Assembly: GCA_963932465.1 (NCBI GenBank)
Contig: OZ010795.1
Span: 522,231,451 to 522,295,450, forward strand
Origin: Maratus speciosus
Lineage: Eukaryota; Arthropoda; Arachnida; Araneae; Salticidae
Direction: 5' to 3'
DNA length: 64,000 bases
Shown here: piece by piece, positions 23,547-30,384 of the stretch
Position numbering within the stretch: position 1 is the stretch's first letter
How the letters are laid out: each line of letters starts with the position of its first letter
Program-made: the position numbers and the translations under genes
Notes under the pieces: generated by a model
What the model was told of the DNA's origin: nothing
Database searches by the model: none
What the model saw: the letters and a program-made list of their open reading frames with translations, nothing else

Positions 23547-24455
23547 TTAAAAAGGGATTTTTTCAATATGAATATAAGGTTTTAAATTGTCTGATTCACC
23601 ATCAGGCAATATTGAAAATGTAATGATATCATTGCGTTTTCCATAGGCCAAGCAAGTTGCTGAATCTCTTTCAGCCATTCTTCTTTCTAAAATAATTTTA
23701 TCATTGATTTTTAATTTTATCAATGCATTCGTATTAAGATCATAATCAGCATAAATATTATGCATGACTACCTGTTTCTTTTTTAAATATATAGTAATTT
23801 TCATATCCATATCAGTAGATAATCGCATTTCTTGATCCAGTAATTTAGAACTTATCAAATCGAAATTTACTTTGGTAAATTCTTTATCTGTAAAAGTCTG
23901 AAAATCATCTTTTATAGTAACCCAGATATCTTTACTGTCTACATATATTTTATTGACTACGTCTGTATCGTTTTCGGGTTCCGAAATATTCATAATTATT
24001 TTATTTTTTGCATCAAATTTATCACTCTTTAATATTAACGCATTTTTTTCTAAATATCGTTTATTCACAACATTTTTATCATCTTTCGTATCTGCGACAT
24101 TTCCTATTCTTTTTCCTTTAGCGTCGTAAGCTTTTCCCTCGATTAGATGTAAAGTGTTTTCATCCAATTCTTTAATTCTCTTACCAGTTTCTTCAGCGAA
24201 GGTTAAAAAATTACTATCGTAATTAGTATTATTTTTTTCTATAAAATCTCTTAATTGGAAATGATTATTCTCTATTTTATTCAAAACGAAACTTTTAGTA
24301 GTTAAATCTAAATCATCGATTGGATCTGAAGCATTTTTTAATATCTTATTTTCCATATCGTAATGACCATCGTCCGTTAATTTAAAATCTATACCGGGGG
24401 GTCCGATAGGGCCTTTTCGCACTGGATTATCATACGGTGGATAATAAACAGCCAT
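23547..24455 (-). CDS. Tail-fibre-like attachment protein
   Basis: 302 residues. The N-terminus has a short collagen-like GPIGPPGID (about residues 15-23). Three repeats follow with the fibre signature seen in phage and large-virus fibres: an aspartate-rich K-x-I-x-N turn, an acidic D-x-D block and VNK-x-Y (IGNVADTKDDKNVVNKRYL at about 117-135, IIMNISEPENDTDVVNKIYV at about 152-171, and a weaker first copy at about 36-62). Between copies 1 and 2 lies a helical stretch that could trimerise. The last 110 residues form a beta-rich region that would be the head or knob. The gene sits directly downstream of the major capsid gene (19-bp gap). I infer a trimeric virion fibre for cell attachment; no receptor can be predicted. 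Start CTTTATAAATG. Confidence 0.8.
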   Translation of the reverse strand: MAVYYPPYDNPVRKGPIGPPGIDFKLTDDGHYDMENKILKNASDPIDDLDLTTKSFVLNKIENNHFQLRDFIEKNNTNYDSNFLTFAEETGKRIKELDENTLHLIEGKAYDAKGKRIGNVADTKDDKNVVNKRYLEKNALILKSDKFDAKNKIIMNISEPENDTDVVNKIYVDSKDIWVTIKDDFQTFTDKEFTKVNFDLISSKLLDQEMRLSTDMDMKITIYLKKKQVVMHNIYADYDLNTNALIKLKINDKIILERRMAERDSATCLAYGKRNDIITFSILPDGESDNLKPYIHIEKIPF

Positions 24456-24474
24456 TTATAAAGACTAAAAAATG

Positions 24475-25833
24475 TTATTCTCCTAACGTTTTAATCATAG
24501 TAATTTCTTTTTTATTCATATTTAATATACATTTCTTCCTTACTTCTAAAATGTAGTAAAATACATATTCTTTGGTTGTTTCTTTTTCTAATTTCCAATT
24601 GAATTCTATTCTCAAATTTTCAAGAGTGGTGTAGTTTACATGATTTGACAAATCAAAATGAATTACAGGATATAATTTACCAAAATCTGAATAATTTACC
24701 ATACAACCGGTTTCTGTATTTAGATTATTGAGACCTGATTCCAGAAAAGATTCATATAATCTATTATATTCTTTTTTACCAAAATCCATAGTATATCGCT
24801 CTGCAGGTAACGGCGATCTGTTAATCATCAACCAACATTCGATCATATCCAAATTATCAAATATCATATTATTTTTTTTAGGATTTTCATTTCTGTCGAA
24901 ATATTGCGGTATGACGAATAATCTTAAAACTTCATCGGATGTAGTAGATATAGAATCGGAACCACTTTTATATTTATTAATAGGACTAGATCTGTTAATT
25001 TCATACTGATTCCAGTTTATTTCTATATCCGTATTAGATAATTTTAACTCGTTATAGAGAATCTCAGCACCATTTTTAAAGTCGACGTATCTCACCCACA
25101 GCGCTATGTCTTCAATTTCTACTTTATAATCTGGATTTGCAGCATCTGTGTAAATCATATTTCTACTATCGTCTCTTTGGAATTCCAGTCTTATTATGAA
25201 ACCAGAAATGGCTTTTGTATATTCTGCGACGAAATCAAAAATTTCCTTTAAAGGCGTCCATGTTGTAACTGAATTACTATTTTTCGACAATTCCCATCTT
25301 TTTTTAAATCCTTTATTGTAGTTTTCATTTTTTACAATTTTTAATTTATTGACGATATCTGTTATAGGGGTGGTAGCAGTTATCGTACCATCGCTTTGAA
25401 GTAAACTTTTATTTCTATCAGCACTATCACTGGTATCTGGATAAAAACCTATATTGGTGGCTTCTGATGTTGAATAATCTCTGGTATAATCCTTCAGTCT
25501 CTTAACCTGCAGAATGTAGGAGTGATAGTCTCCAACTGATTCGATTATTTGTTTACCTATCTGAAGTTTTACGCCTTTCATAGAACATACAGCCGTGACA
25601 TTATCATCATTTATAGAATCGCCACTGGATTTTATAATTTTCCACTTTGTCTCAAGGTAACTCTCCGATAATGAAATAGGATCATTTGTATCGGTAATTT
25701 CGAAATGAAACGTAGTATTTTCTTTTTTGTCATTATGGCTTGTACTAGGCAATCTTATTTTTTTTAATTCGCTACTTTTTATATCGTTATTATAATAATA
25801 ATGAGTATCTCTTAGATCATAAATTTTTTCCAT
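24475..25833 (-). CDS. Major capsid protein (double jelly-roll type)
   Basis: 452 residues, within the usual range for Polinton major capsid proteins. It is beta-rich with few cysteines, begins MEKIYDLRDTHYYYNND, and has features typical of the family: an N-terminal strand block ending in YLETKWKI, a central FIIRLEFQRDD / YKVEIEDIALWVRYV, and a C-terminal RIEFNWKLE ... YYILEVRKKCIL. Identification rests on length, position between penton-like and fibre genes, and the general pattern rather than a single motif. Trimers of this protein would form the hexagonal capsomers. The stop of the small upstream gene directly abuts the start: CCTAAATAAATG contains both TAA and ATG. Confidence 0.85.
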   Translation of the reverse strand: MEKIYDLRDTHYYYNNDIKSSELKKIRLPSTSHNDKKENTTFHFEITDTNDPISLSESYLETKWKIIKSSGDSINDDNVTAVCSMKGVKLQIGKQIIESVGDYHSYILQVKRLKDYTRDYSTSEATNIGFYPDTSDSADRNKSLLQSDGTITATTPITDIVNKLKIVKNENYNKGFKKRWELSKNSNSVTTWTPLKEIFDFVAEYTKAISGFIIRLEFQRDDSRNMIYTDAANPDYKVEIEDIALWVRYVDFKNGAEILYNELKLSNTDIEINWNQYEINRSSPINKYKSGSDSISTTSDEVLRLFVIPQYFDRNENPKKNNMIFDNLDMIECWLMINRSPLPAERYTMDFGKKEYNRLYESFLESGLNNLNTETGCMVNYSDFGKLYPVIHFDLSNHVNYTTLENLRIEFNWKLEKETTKEYVFYYILEVRKKCILNMNKKEITMIKTLGE

Positions 25834-26013
25834 TTATTTAGGAAGAATTTTCAGACCTGTTCCTTTCATCTTTTTTGAAAATATTTCATTCAATATGTCA
25901 GCATCAGTCAATCTGTCAACTACTGTTTTTTCATTCAAATCTACTTTTTTAGATTTAAAAAATCCTTTTCCTTGAATTCTTTTACTTTTCCTATATAATC
26001 TGTGTTTATTCAT
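25834..26013 (-). CDS. 59-residue basic peptide with two protease cleavage motifs
   Basis: Short frame from ATG at 26013 to TAA at 25834, directly abutting the major capsid start. It is rich in Lys/Arg at the N-terminus (MNKHRLYRKSKRIQGKGFF). It contains IQGKG (residues 13-17) and MKGTG (residues 49-53), both matching the known adenovirus protease consensus (M/I/L)-x-G-x|G. This looks like the small basic core precursors (pX/mu-like) of adenoviruses and adintoviruses, cut by the protease encoded at 26791. The start context AGTAAATAAATG matches other genes of the element, which supports it as real. Alternative: a capsid cement peptide. Confidence 0.72.
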   Translation of the reverse strand: MNKHRLYRKSKRIQGKGFFKSKKVDLNEKTVVDRLTDADILNEIFSKKMKGTGLKILPK

Positions 26014-26017
26014 TTAT

Positions 26018-26770
26018 TTACTGAGAAAATTTAGTTAATATCAATTGATATATTTTTTCAACATAGTCCTCTTTTTCCTCTACGACTCTAAAATTATATT
26101 CAATCAAACCGTTATTTAAATCGATTAATTCACCATTTTGATTCGTAACTCTCATCCTTATTCTACGAATTGAATCCCTATTCACAGGATAATATATTAA
26201 ATTATTGAATTCTTTTGAAATGATAACACCCGGTACATCCCTCGGCGTAAAAGAATAAATAACTTCTGAATTATTCTGGTTGATTAAAGATCCATTAACT
26301 ACATCACAATGAATATATATAATGTCGTTTCCGTTTGTTATATCTGCTATATTTTCACCTTCTATTACAGTCTCTTCATCATGACTTTTATAAACTTTTT
26401 TTTCAAAGCCTATTAGTTTATGAAAATCGCTTTTTGTTAAATCGATATTCCAACCTTTAGTTAATTTAATAAGCATTCTTAGTCTAGATTGTATCCTACC
26501 AAATTTTACCGGAGGATCGTCTGAACCAAACGCTTTCATTACATCTATGTTTAAATCTTCAACATTTTTATTACCATAAGGAATAGTGATAGATTTAACA
26601 TTATTCTGATCTGTGTACAGGTCAAACGTATTAGTTTTATCTGTTATGTTAAACCATGAAACTGTCATAGTAAAAGATTGCAATGCTATTTTTTTTAATT
26701 TAAGAGTTTTAGGAAATTCAACAGCGAAATCCTCTGATTTTTCATTACTTTTTGGTTTCAATTTGATCAT
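26018..26770 (-). CDS. Minor capsid (penton-like, single jelly-roll) protein
   Basis: 250 residues, the usual size. The pattern fits Polinton penton proteins: an early VSWFNITDKTNTF, then SITIPYGNKNVEDLNIDV (the IP-x-G-x-Y/N-x-v-x-DIN-like turn), then a LIGFEKKVY block near residue 131, and a beta-rich C-terminal half. Pentamers would occupy the capsid vertices. It lies between the protease and the small basic peptide, next to the major capsid gene, as in other Polintons. Start TCTAATAAATG, preceded by TTTTTTCTG, part of the element's shared upstream motif. Confidence 0.82.
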   Translation of the reverse strand: MIKLKPKSNEKSEDFAVEFPKTLKLKKIALQSFTMTVSWFNITDKTNTFDLYTDQNNVKSITIPYGNKNVEDLNIDVMKAFGSDDPPVKFGRIQSRLRMLIKLTKGWNIDLTKSDFHKLIGFEKKVYKSHDEETVIEGENIADITNGNDIIYIHCDVVNGSLINQNNSEVIYSFTPRDVPGVIISKEFNNLIYYPVNRDSIRRIRMRVTNQNGELIDLNNGLIEYNFRVVEEKEDYVEKIYQLILTKFSQ

Positions 26771-26790
26771 TTATTAGACAGAAAAAATCT

Positions 26791-27282
26791 TTAAAGATGA
26801 AAAACAAGCTCTTCGTTATAATCGCTAGGCTGTTGAGTAAATGAATTAAGTACACATTCCGGACATTTACCTTTATTTCTTTCTTTTATATATTTCATAC
26901 AAAATAATCCACATTTGACAGAAGTAGGTTTTTGTAAAAAACTATCATTGTGAGCTATATTGACTTTTTTATTGGAAAGTTTAAGAAATTTCATAATATT
27001 TTCAGGAATATATTTTTGCTTGAGTTTAATATTTTTATATATATATTCCCCGAAAGGATCGAAATATTCTACATAATTATAATTTGGATCATTATAGTAA
27101 CAAACCCAATGTGTTCCAGGACCCGTCGAAATATCTAAATTAATAATCCCGCTTTCAAAATTTCCAATCTTTTTAGGAAGTAAATCGGAAGAGAAAACAC
27201 CTCTGAATCCTTTTTCATCTTTCATATTTTCTTTAATCGTTTCATCTGATATACCCAATTTTGTTATCGGGATTTTTTTTTT
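26791..27282 (-). CDS. Adenovirus-type cysteine protease (no ATG start)
   Basis: Maturation protease of the adenain/Ulp1 class. Counting from the TTG at 27258, the catalytic set is visible: His50 in GPGTHWVCYY, Asp67 in YFDPFGE (Glu in adenain), Gln109 in FLQKPTS and Cys116 in VKCGLFC. FRGVFSSDLLP near the N-terminus is also typical of Polinton proteases. No ATG exists between the in-frame stop at 27283-27285 and FRGVF except internal Met12, and the TAAATG context shared by other genes is missing. The frame is open upstream across the A12 run at the end of the neighbouring gene, so -1 frameshifting there could make a fusion. A non-ATG start or a recent lost base are alternatives. Substrates are probably the pVI-like and small basic proteins. 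Confidence 0.88.
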   Translation of the reverse strand, partial: KKKIPITKLGISDETIKENMKDEKGFRGVFSSDLLPKKIGNFESGIINLDISTGPGTHWVCYYNDPNYNYVEYFDPFGEYIYKNIKLKQKYIPENIMKFLKLSNKKVNIAHNDSFLQKPTSVKCGLFCMKYIKERNKGKCPECVLNSFTQQPSDYNEELVFHL

Positions 27283-27656
27283 TTAGAAAGGGGCGCTTTT
27301 TTAAGACCAGATCCTTTGTTTTCCCAAGGTTGAAAAACTCCAGATCCCGAAATTTTATCCAGGATTTTTTTAGTTCCCCAACCCGCTGCACCACTCGCAG
27401 CACCGAGTCCTAGTGATGTTAAAATAGGAATTAAAAAAGGTAAAAATCCACCGTTTTTATCTAATTGAGTTTTGCTTATATTTATTCTTTTACCTTTACT
27501 AATCTGATTAATCTGTGTTTTAGTTAAGTACATTTCATAATTGGGAGGTTTAGAATTGTCTATCTGCAGTGTCAGTTCTTCTTTTTTTCTGAGAGCAGAT
27601 TTCAATTTACTAATCTGTCCGTCACTCAAATGAATCTTCTTTTTTACATAACTCAT
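27264..27656 (-). CDS. pVI-like membrane-active minor capsid protein
   Basis: 130 residues. The N-terminal 65 residues contain two copies of a Polinton-typical basic repeat (LSDGQISKLKSALRKKEELT and LTKTQINQISKGKRINISKT). Then comes NGGFLPFLIPIL and a Gly/Ala-rich hydrophobic stretch to about residue 92 (GLGAASGAAGWG), likely amphipathic or membrane-inserting. ISGSG (102-106) matches the adenovirus protease consensus. The C-terminus is a lysine run. This arrangement is shared with adintovirus and Polinton proteins compared to adenovirus pVI, which disrupts endosomal membranes; that role is inferred. The preceding AAAGCGTCAGC...CCTAATAAATG is one of four copies of the element's promoter-like motif. 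Confidence 0.8.
   Translation of the reverse strand: MSYVKKKIHLSDGQISKLKSALRKKEELTLQIDNSKPPNYEMYLTKTQINQISKGKRINISKTQLDKNGGFLPFLIPILTSLGLGAASGAAGWGTKKILDKISGSGVFQPWENKGSGLKKAPLSKKKKSR
27271..27285 (-). promoter_or_regulatory. Candidate -1 frameshift site (A12 run)
   Basis: On the minus strand the pVI-like gene ends TCT, then 12 A, then TCCCGATAA. Slipping back one base within the A run enters the protease frame, which is open from here to 26791. Runs of A are well-known slippery sequences (A AAA AAA type). I cannot see an obvious stimulatory stem without folding, and a sequencing error in the A run would look the same. Confidence 0.45.
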
Positions 27657-27685
27657 TTATTAGGCAGCAAAAAGCTGACGCTTTC
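27657..27685 (-). promoter_or_regulatory. Shared upstream motif of the pVI-like gene
   Basis: Reads GAAAGCGTCAGCTTTTTGCT then GCCTAATAA directly before the ATG at 27656. One of four close copies in the element (see 28491, 28613, 29770). Probably the core promoter. Confidence 0.65.
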
Positions 27686-28490
27686 AAAGAAGAAATTGAT
27701 TGTATAATCGTTCTTTATCTCCGTTAGTTATTTTTTTAGTTTTAATAAGTTTGTCTATTAGCAGTTTGACTTCATTTTTTAATTTTTTCGACTTGCTACC
27801 TTGACATATTTTATCAATTAATTCAGATAATAAATCTAATCCTTTACCGACTTTCATTACTTCACTACCTCGAATTGTAGTTAATCTAGCTAGATATTTT
27901 TGTAGCTCATCTTCTTTAGATTTAACAGCGTCTAATTCATCCTTTTTCTGACTTAATTCCTCCTCTGAAAGATTTTTAGCCCGCGTAATTGTGCTTTGTA
28001 AGTTGCCTTTTTTCCTCGATAATTCTTCTTTTAACTGCTTAGCCTTTGCATACATTTCATCTAATTTTTCTTTATTGTCTAGGAGTTTCGAAGGCCTGTA
28101 TAATTTTTCAGACATTAAATAATCTGTATTTAAATATTGATCAACATTATAAATAAGCGGTGGTTCTTTATATAATTCTTTGACATCTTCAATCGCTTCA
28201 GGAATAATTCTAGATGATTCTGCAATAGGCTGTAAAGATATATTTAATTCGTCCAATTTTTCGTTGATAGCTTTAATATTTTCTTTTCTACTTTTATCCT
28301 GTTCTTCTAATTTTTTAGTGACAGGTTTATGAAATTCAGTTAAACTTTTGTCTATACCTAGCTTTCTATCACGCTGTTCTTCATTATTTTTTCTAATATC
28401 TGCTTGTAATTTGACAAGTTTTATTGCATTTTTTAATTCTTCTTTTTGTTTCTTATTTCGATCTTTTTCTAAATCGTTTATTTTATCCAT
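27684..28490 (-). CDS. Coiled-coil structural protein, family unknown
   Basis: 268 residues, rich in Lys, Glu and Leu. Long predicted coiled-coil stretches cover about residues 1-90 (KNAIKLVKLQADIRKNNEEQ) and 135-205 (KLDEMYAKAKQLKEELSRKK). Between them lies a less charged segment with PPLIYNVDQYLNTDYL. The C-terminal 60 residues form a separate helical domain (LLSELIDKICQGSKSKKLKN). I do not recognise a named family. Its position at the head of the structural gene row, divergent from the packaging ATPase, suggests a virion or assembly (scaffold-like) protein. Start GTCTATAAATG. Confidence 0.75.
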   Translation of the reverse strand: MDKINDLEKDRNKKQKEELKNAIKLVKLQADIRKNNEEQRDRKLGIDKSLTEFHKPVTKKLEEQDKSRKENIKAINEKLDELNISLQPIAESSRIIPEAIEDVKELYKEPPLIYNVDQYLNTDYLMSEKLYRPSKLLDNKEKLDEMYAKAKQLKEELSRKKGNLQSTITRAKNLSEEELSQKKDELDAVKSKEDELQKYLARLTTIRGSEVMKVGKGLDLLSELIDKICQGSKSKKLKNEVKLLIDKLIKTKKITNGDKERLYNQFLL

Positions 28491-28641
28491 TTATAGACAG
28501 CGAAAAGCTGTCGCTTTGTATTTTCAAATTTTTAGTGACAGCTAATTAGAAGCGATAGCTTAGACGTCTATTTTTACTGACAGCTAATATGTTTTTACTG
28601 GCAGCAACATTAGAAAGCGTCAGCTTTTCGCTGTCTAATAA
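28491..28641. promoter_or_regulatory. Divergent central promoter region
   Basis: The only point where the two gene rows face away from each other. Both sides carry the same motif in opposite orientation: AAAGCGACAGCTTTTCGCTG then TCTATAAATG toward the left, AAAGCGTCAGCTTTTCGCTG then TCTAATAAATG toward the right. Between them are extra partial copies of GACAGCTAAT and GGCAGCAACATTAG. I infer a shared regulatory centre where one factor could act in both directions. Confidence 0.7.
28613..28641 (+). promoter_or_regulatory. Shared upstream motif of the ATPase gene
   Basis: AAAGCGTCAGCTTTTCGCTG followed by TCTAATAA and the ATG at 28642. Nearly identical to the copy before 29798. Confidence 0.65.
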
Positions 28642-29382
28642 ATGATTAAAATTAAAGATTACACAGAACCGGAAGAATTGCCTGACCCTAAACAACATCG
28701 TTTTTTACCTAGACATCCTTTCAGATTATTAATAATCGGCCCATCAGGTTGTGGAAAGACAAATTTACTAATAAATTTATTAAACGGCTTTGAGAATCCT
28801 AGTAATTTAAGATTAGATTTCGACGCTTTATATTTATGCGCAAAAGATATTTCCGAGCCAAAGTATTCTAAATTACAAGAAAATTATACACAGTTTGAAG
28901 GTGTTGAAATAGACGATATTATAAAATGCAAAAAAATAAGTAAAAATAAAAGAAAGCAATTATTAAAATTGTATGATAAATATAAAAAGAATATATTATT
29001 TTCTTCAGATTTGAGTGAATTTATTACTGTCGACGATTTAGATTCCTCAGAAAAAAATCTCGTTGTTTTCGACGATTGTGTTACAGAAAAAGACCAGAAA
29101 GTTATAGAGGATTTGTTTATAAGAGGTCGAAAGAAAAATGCATCCATTATTTATTTAACGCAGTCTTATTACTCAACTCCTATAAATATTAGAAAAAATT
29201 GTAATTACTTCATATTTTTTAAACTACAGCCTAGGAAAATCAATCAGATAATCAGAGAAATAGACGGAAATCTAACAAAAAAAGAATTTCTAGAAAAATA
29301 TAAATCTTGTATGGGTAATTTCTTTATGCTAGATTTAGTAAATTCTGAAATGAGATACAGAAAAAATTTTGAACCTATATAA
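28642..29382 (+). CDS. Genome-packaging ATPase (FtsK/HerA, A32-like)
   Basis: 246 residues, the standard length for Polinton packaging ATPases. Walker A is IIGPSGCGKTNLL (residues 31-43), Walker B is NLVVFDDCV (about 137-145), and a polar sensor is IIYLTQSYYSTP (about 168-179). PFRLLIIGPSG and LFIRGRKKNAS are typical of the A32-like family, which pumps DNA into preformed capsids. It is the first gene of the rightward row, preceded by the shared upstream motif. Its TAA stop overlaps the context of the next start (TATATAAATG), so the next gene begins at the very next base. Confidence 0.93.
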   Translation: MIKIKDYTEPEELPDPKQHRFLPRHPFRLLIIGPSGCGKTNLLINLLNGFENPSNLRLDFDALYLCAKDISEPKYSKLQENYTQFEGVEIDDIIKCKKISKNKRKQLLKLYDKYKKNILFSSDLSEFITVDDLDSSEKNLVVFDDCVTEKDQKVIEDLFIRGRKKNASIIYLTQSYYSTPINIRKNCNYFIFFKLQPRKINQIIREIDGNLTKKEFLEKYKSCMGNFFMLDLVNSEMRYRKNFEPI

Positions 29383-29769
29383 ATGGAAGAATATTTAGAA
29401 AAGAGATTATATGTTTATCGGAAAAGTTACAATTTGTATCAAAAGATAAGTATTTCCTTATCTGTTAGCAAATTTATGCTAAGTGCTTCAGGATTATCAG
29501 CTTTTGCGTTCATACCACTGGCCAGTTTGAGTTTGAGTGCTGAAATTGTAGAAGTCATTGAGAAATCTTTAAGTATTTTGGAACGAAAAGAAGAATACAA
29601 GCAATGTTATAATTTTTATAAACAACTGTTAAATTTGTTGAAAGCTAAAAAAATTTCAGAAGAAGAAGTGTATGTTAGAGAACAAGATTTTATAAATAAT
29701 TTAGTATATTTCCCAATCGAAAAGTATGTGAAAAAAGTACAGTTGAATGGATATAAATATACTTTTTAG
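29383..29769 (+). CDS. Membrane-hairpin protein of unknown function
   Basis: 128 residues. A hydrophobic, small-residue-rich stretch (FMLSASGLSAFAFIPLASLSLSAEI, about residues 29-53) could form one membrane helix or a re-entrant hairpin. It is flanked by a basic, Tyr-rich N-terminus (KRLYVYRKSYNLYQK) and a long helical C-terminal part (KEEYKQCYNFYKQLLNLL). No family recognised. It starts immediately after the ATPase stop, so the two are probably expressed together. A virion membrane or penetration factor is possible; this is speculation from composition and place. Confidence 0.7.
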   Translation: MEEYLEKRLYVYRKSYNLYQKISISLSVSKFMLSASGLSAFAFIPLASLSLSAEIVEVIEKSLSILERKEEYKQCYNFYKQLLNLLKAKKISEEEVYVREQDFINNLVYFPIEKYVKKVQLNGYKYTF

Positions 29770-29797
29770 AAAGCGTCAGCTTTTTCCTGTCTAATAA
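29770..29797 (+). promoter_or_regulatory. Shared upstream motif of the PLA2 gene
   Basis: AAAGCGTCAGCTTTTTCCTG followed by TCTAATAA and the ATG at 29798. It begins right after the stop of the preceding gene. Confidence 0.65.
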
Positions 29798-30382
29798 ATG
29801 AGTTGTAAAAGTAAAAAATTTGGTGTTACGTCTTTAACTAAAAAAGGTAATTTTAAAGGCGGATGTTTAAAATGCGGACAAACTGGATCGGGTTTTCTGA
29901 ATAAAGTCATTAGTAATTTACCTTTCGAAATGCATTTACCTAATCATAACTTCACAGGCCCAGGTACACAATTATTATGGGGGAAAACGCGATTAAATCC
30001 AGATTTAACGTATAAAAATTCGTCTAAACCTGTTAACAGAGTGGATGAAATTGCATATAAGCATGACAAATGTTATTTGGAAAATAAAGATACGAAAAGT
30101 AGAAATGAAGTATGCGATAAGAATATGATTGATGAATTAGATAATATTCAAAATCCAACGATGAGAGAAAGAATTGAAAGGGGAATTGTAAAACCGATTA
30201 TTAAAGCTAAAAAGTCTTTTGGTATGGGATCTATAAATACAAAGATCTATTGTTTAAAATGTAAAAACCATACAGAAACTAAAGATATTAAAAATGCAAT
30301 GTCTAAAAATAACAGGCCAATGATGAAAGGTATTTGTCTAGATTGTGGTTCTAAAAAGAGTGTTTTTTTAGGAAAACCTTAG
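29798..30382 (+). CDS. Phospholipase A2-like protein with C-terminal zinc ribbon
   Basis: 194 residues. Residues about 48-100 form a parvovirus VP1u-type PLA2 domain: calcium-loop-like FTGPGTQL (52-59), PVNRVDE (79-85) and the catalytic HDKCY (His89, Asp90, Tyr93). The enzyme would cut phospholipids at the sn-2 position and, in parvoviruses, opens the endosome during entry. Upstream are a CxxC pair (Cys23, Cys26) and a GSGFL stretch. Residues about 150-194 are a zinc ribbon (CLKC at 152-155, CLDC at 180-183) of the small DUF5679-like type common in viral proteins. The fusion suggests a virion-borne penetration enzyme that also binds nucleic acid or protein. All visible catalytic residues are present. 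The stop TAG is followed two bases later by the integrase ATG. Confidence 0.85.
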   Translation: MSCKSKKFGVTSLTKKGNFKGGCLKCGQTGSGFLNKVISNLPFEMHLPNHNFTGPGTQLLWGKTRLNPDLTYKNSSKPVNRVDEIAYKHDKCYLENKDTKSRNEVCDKNMIDELDNIQNPTMRERIERGIVKPIIKAKKSFGMGSINTKIYCLKCKNHTETKDIKNAMSKNNRPMMKGICLDCGSKKSVFLGKP

Positions 30383-30384
30383 GG

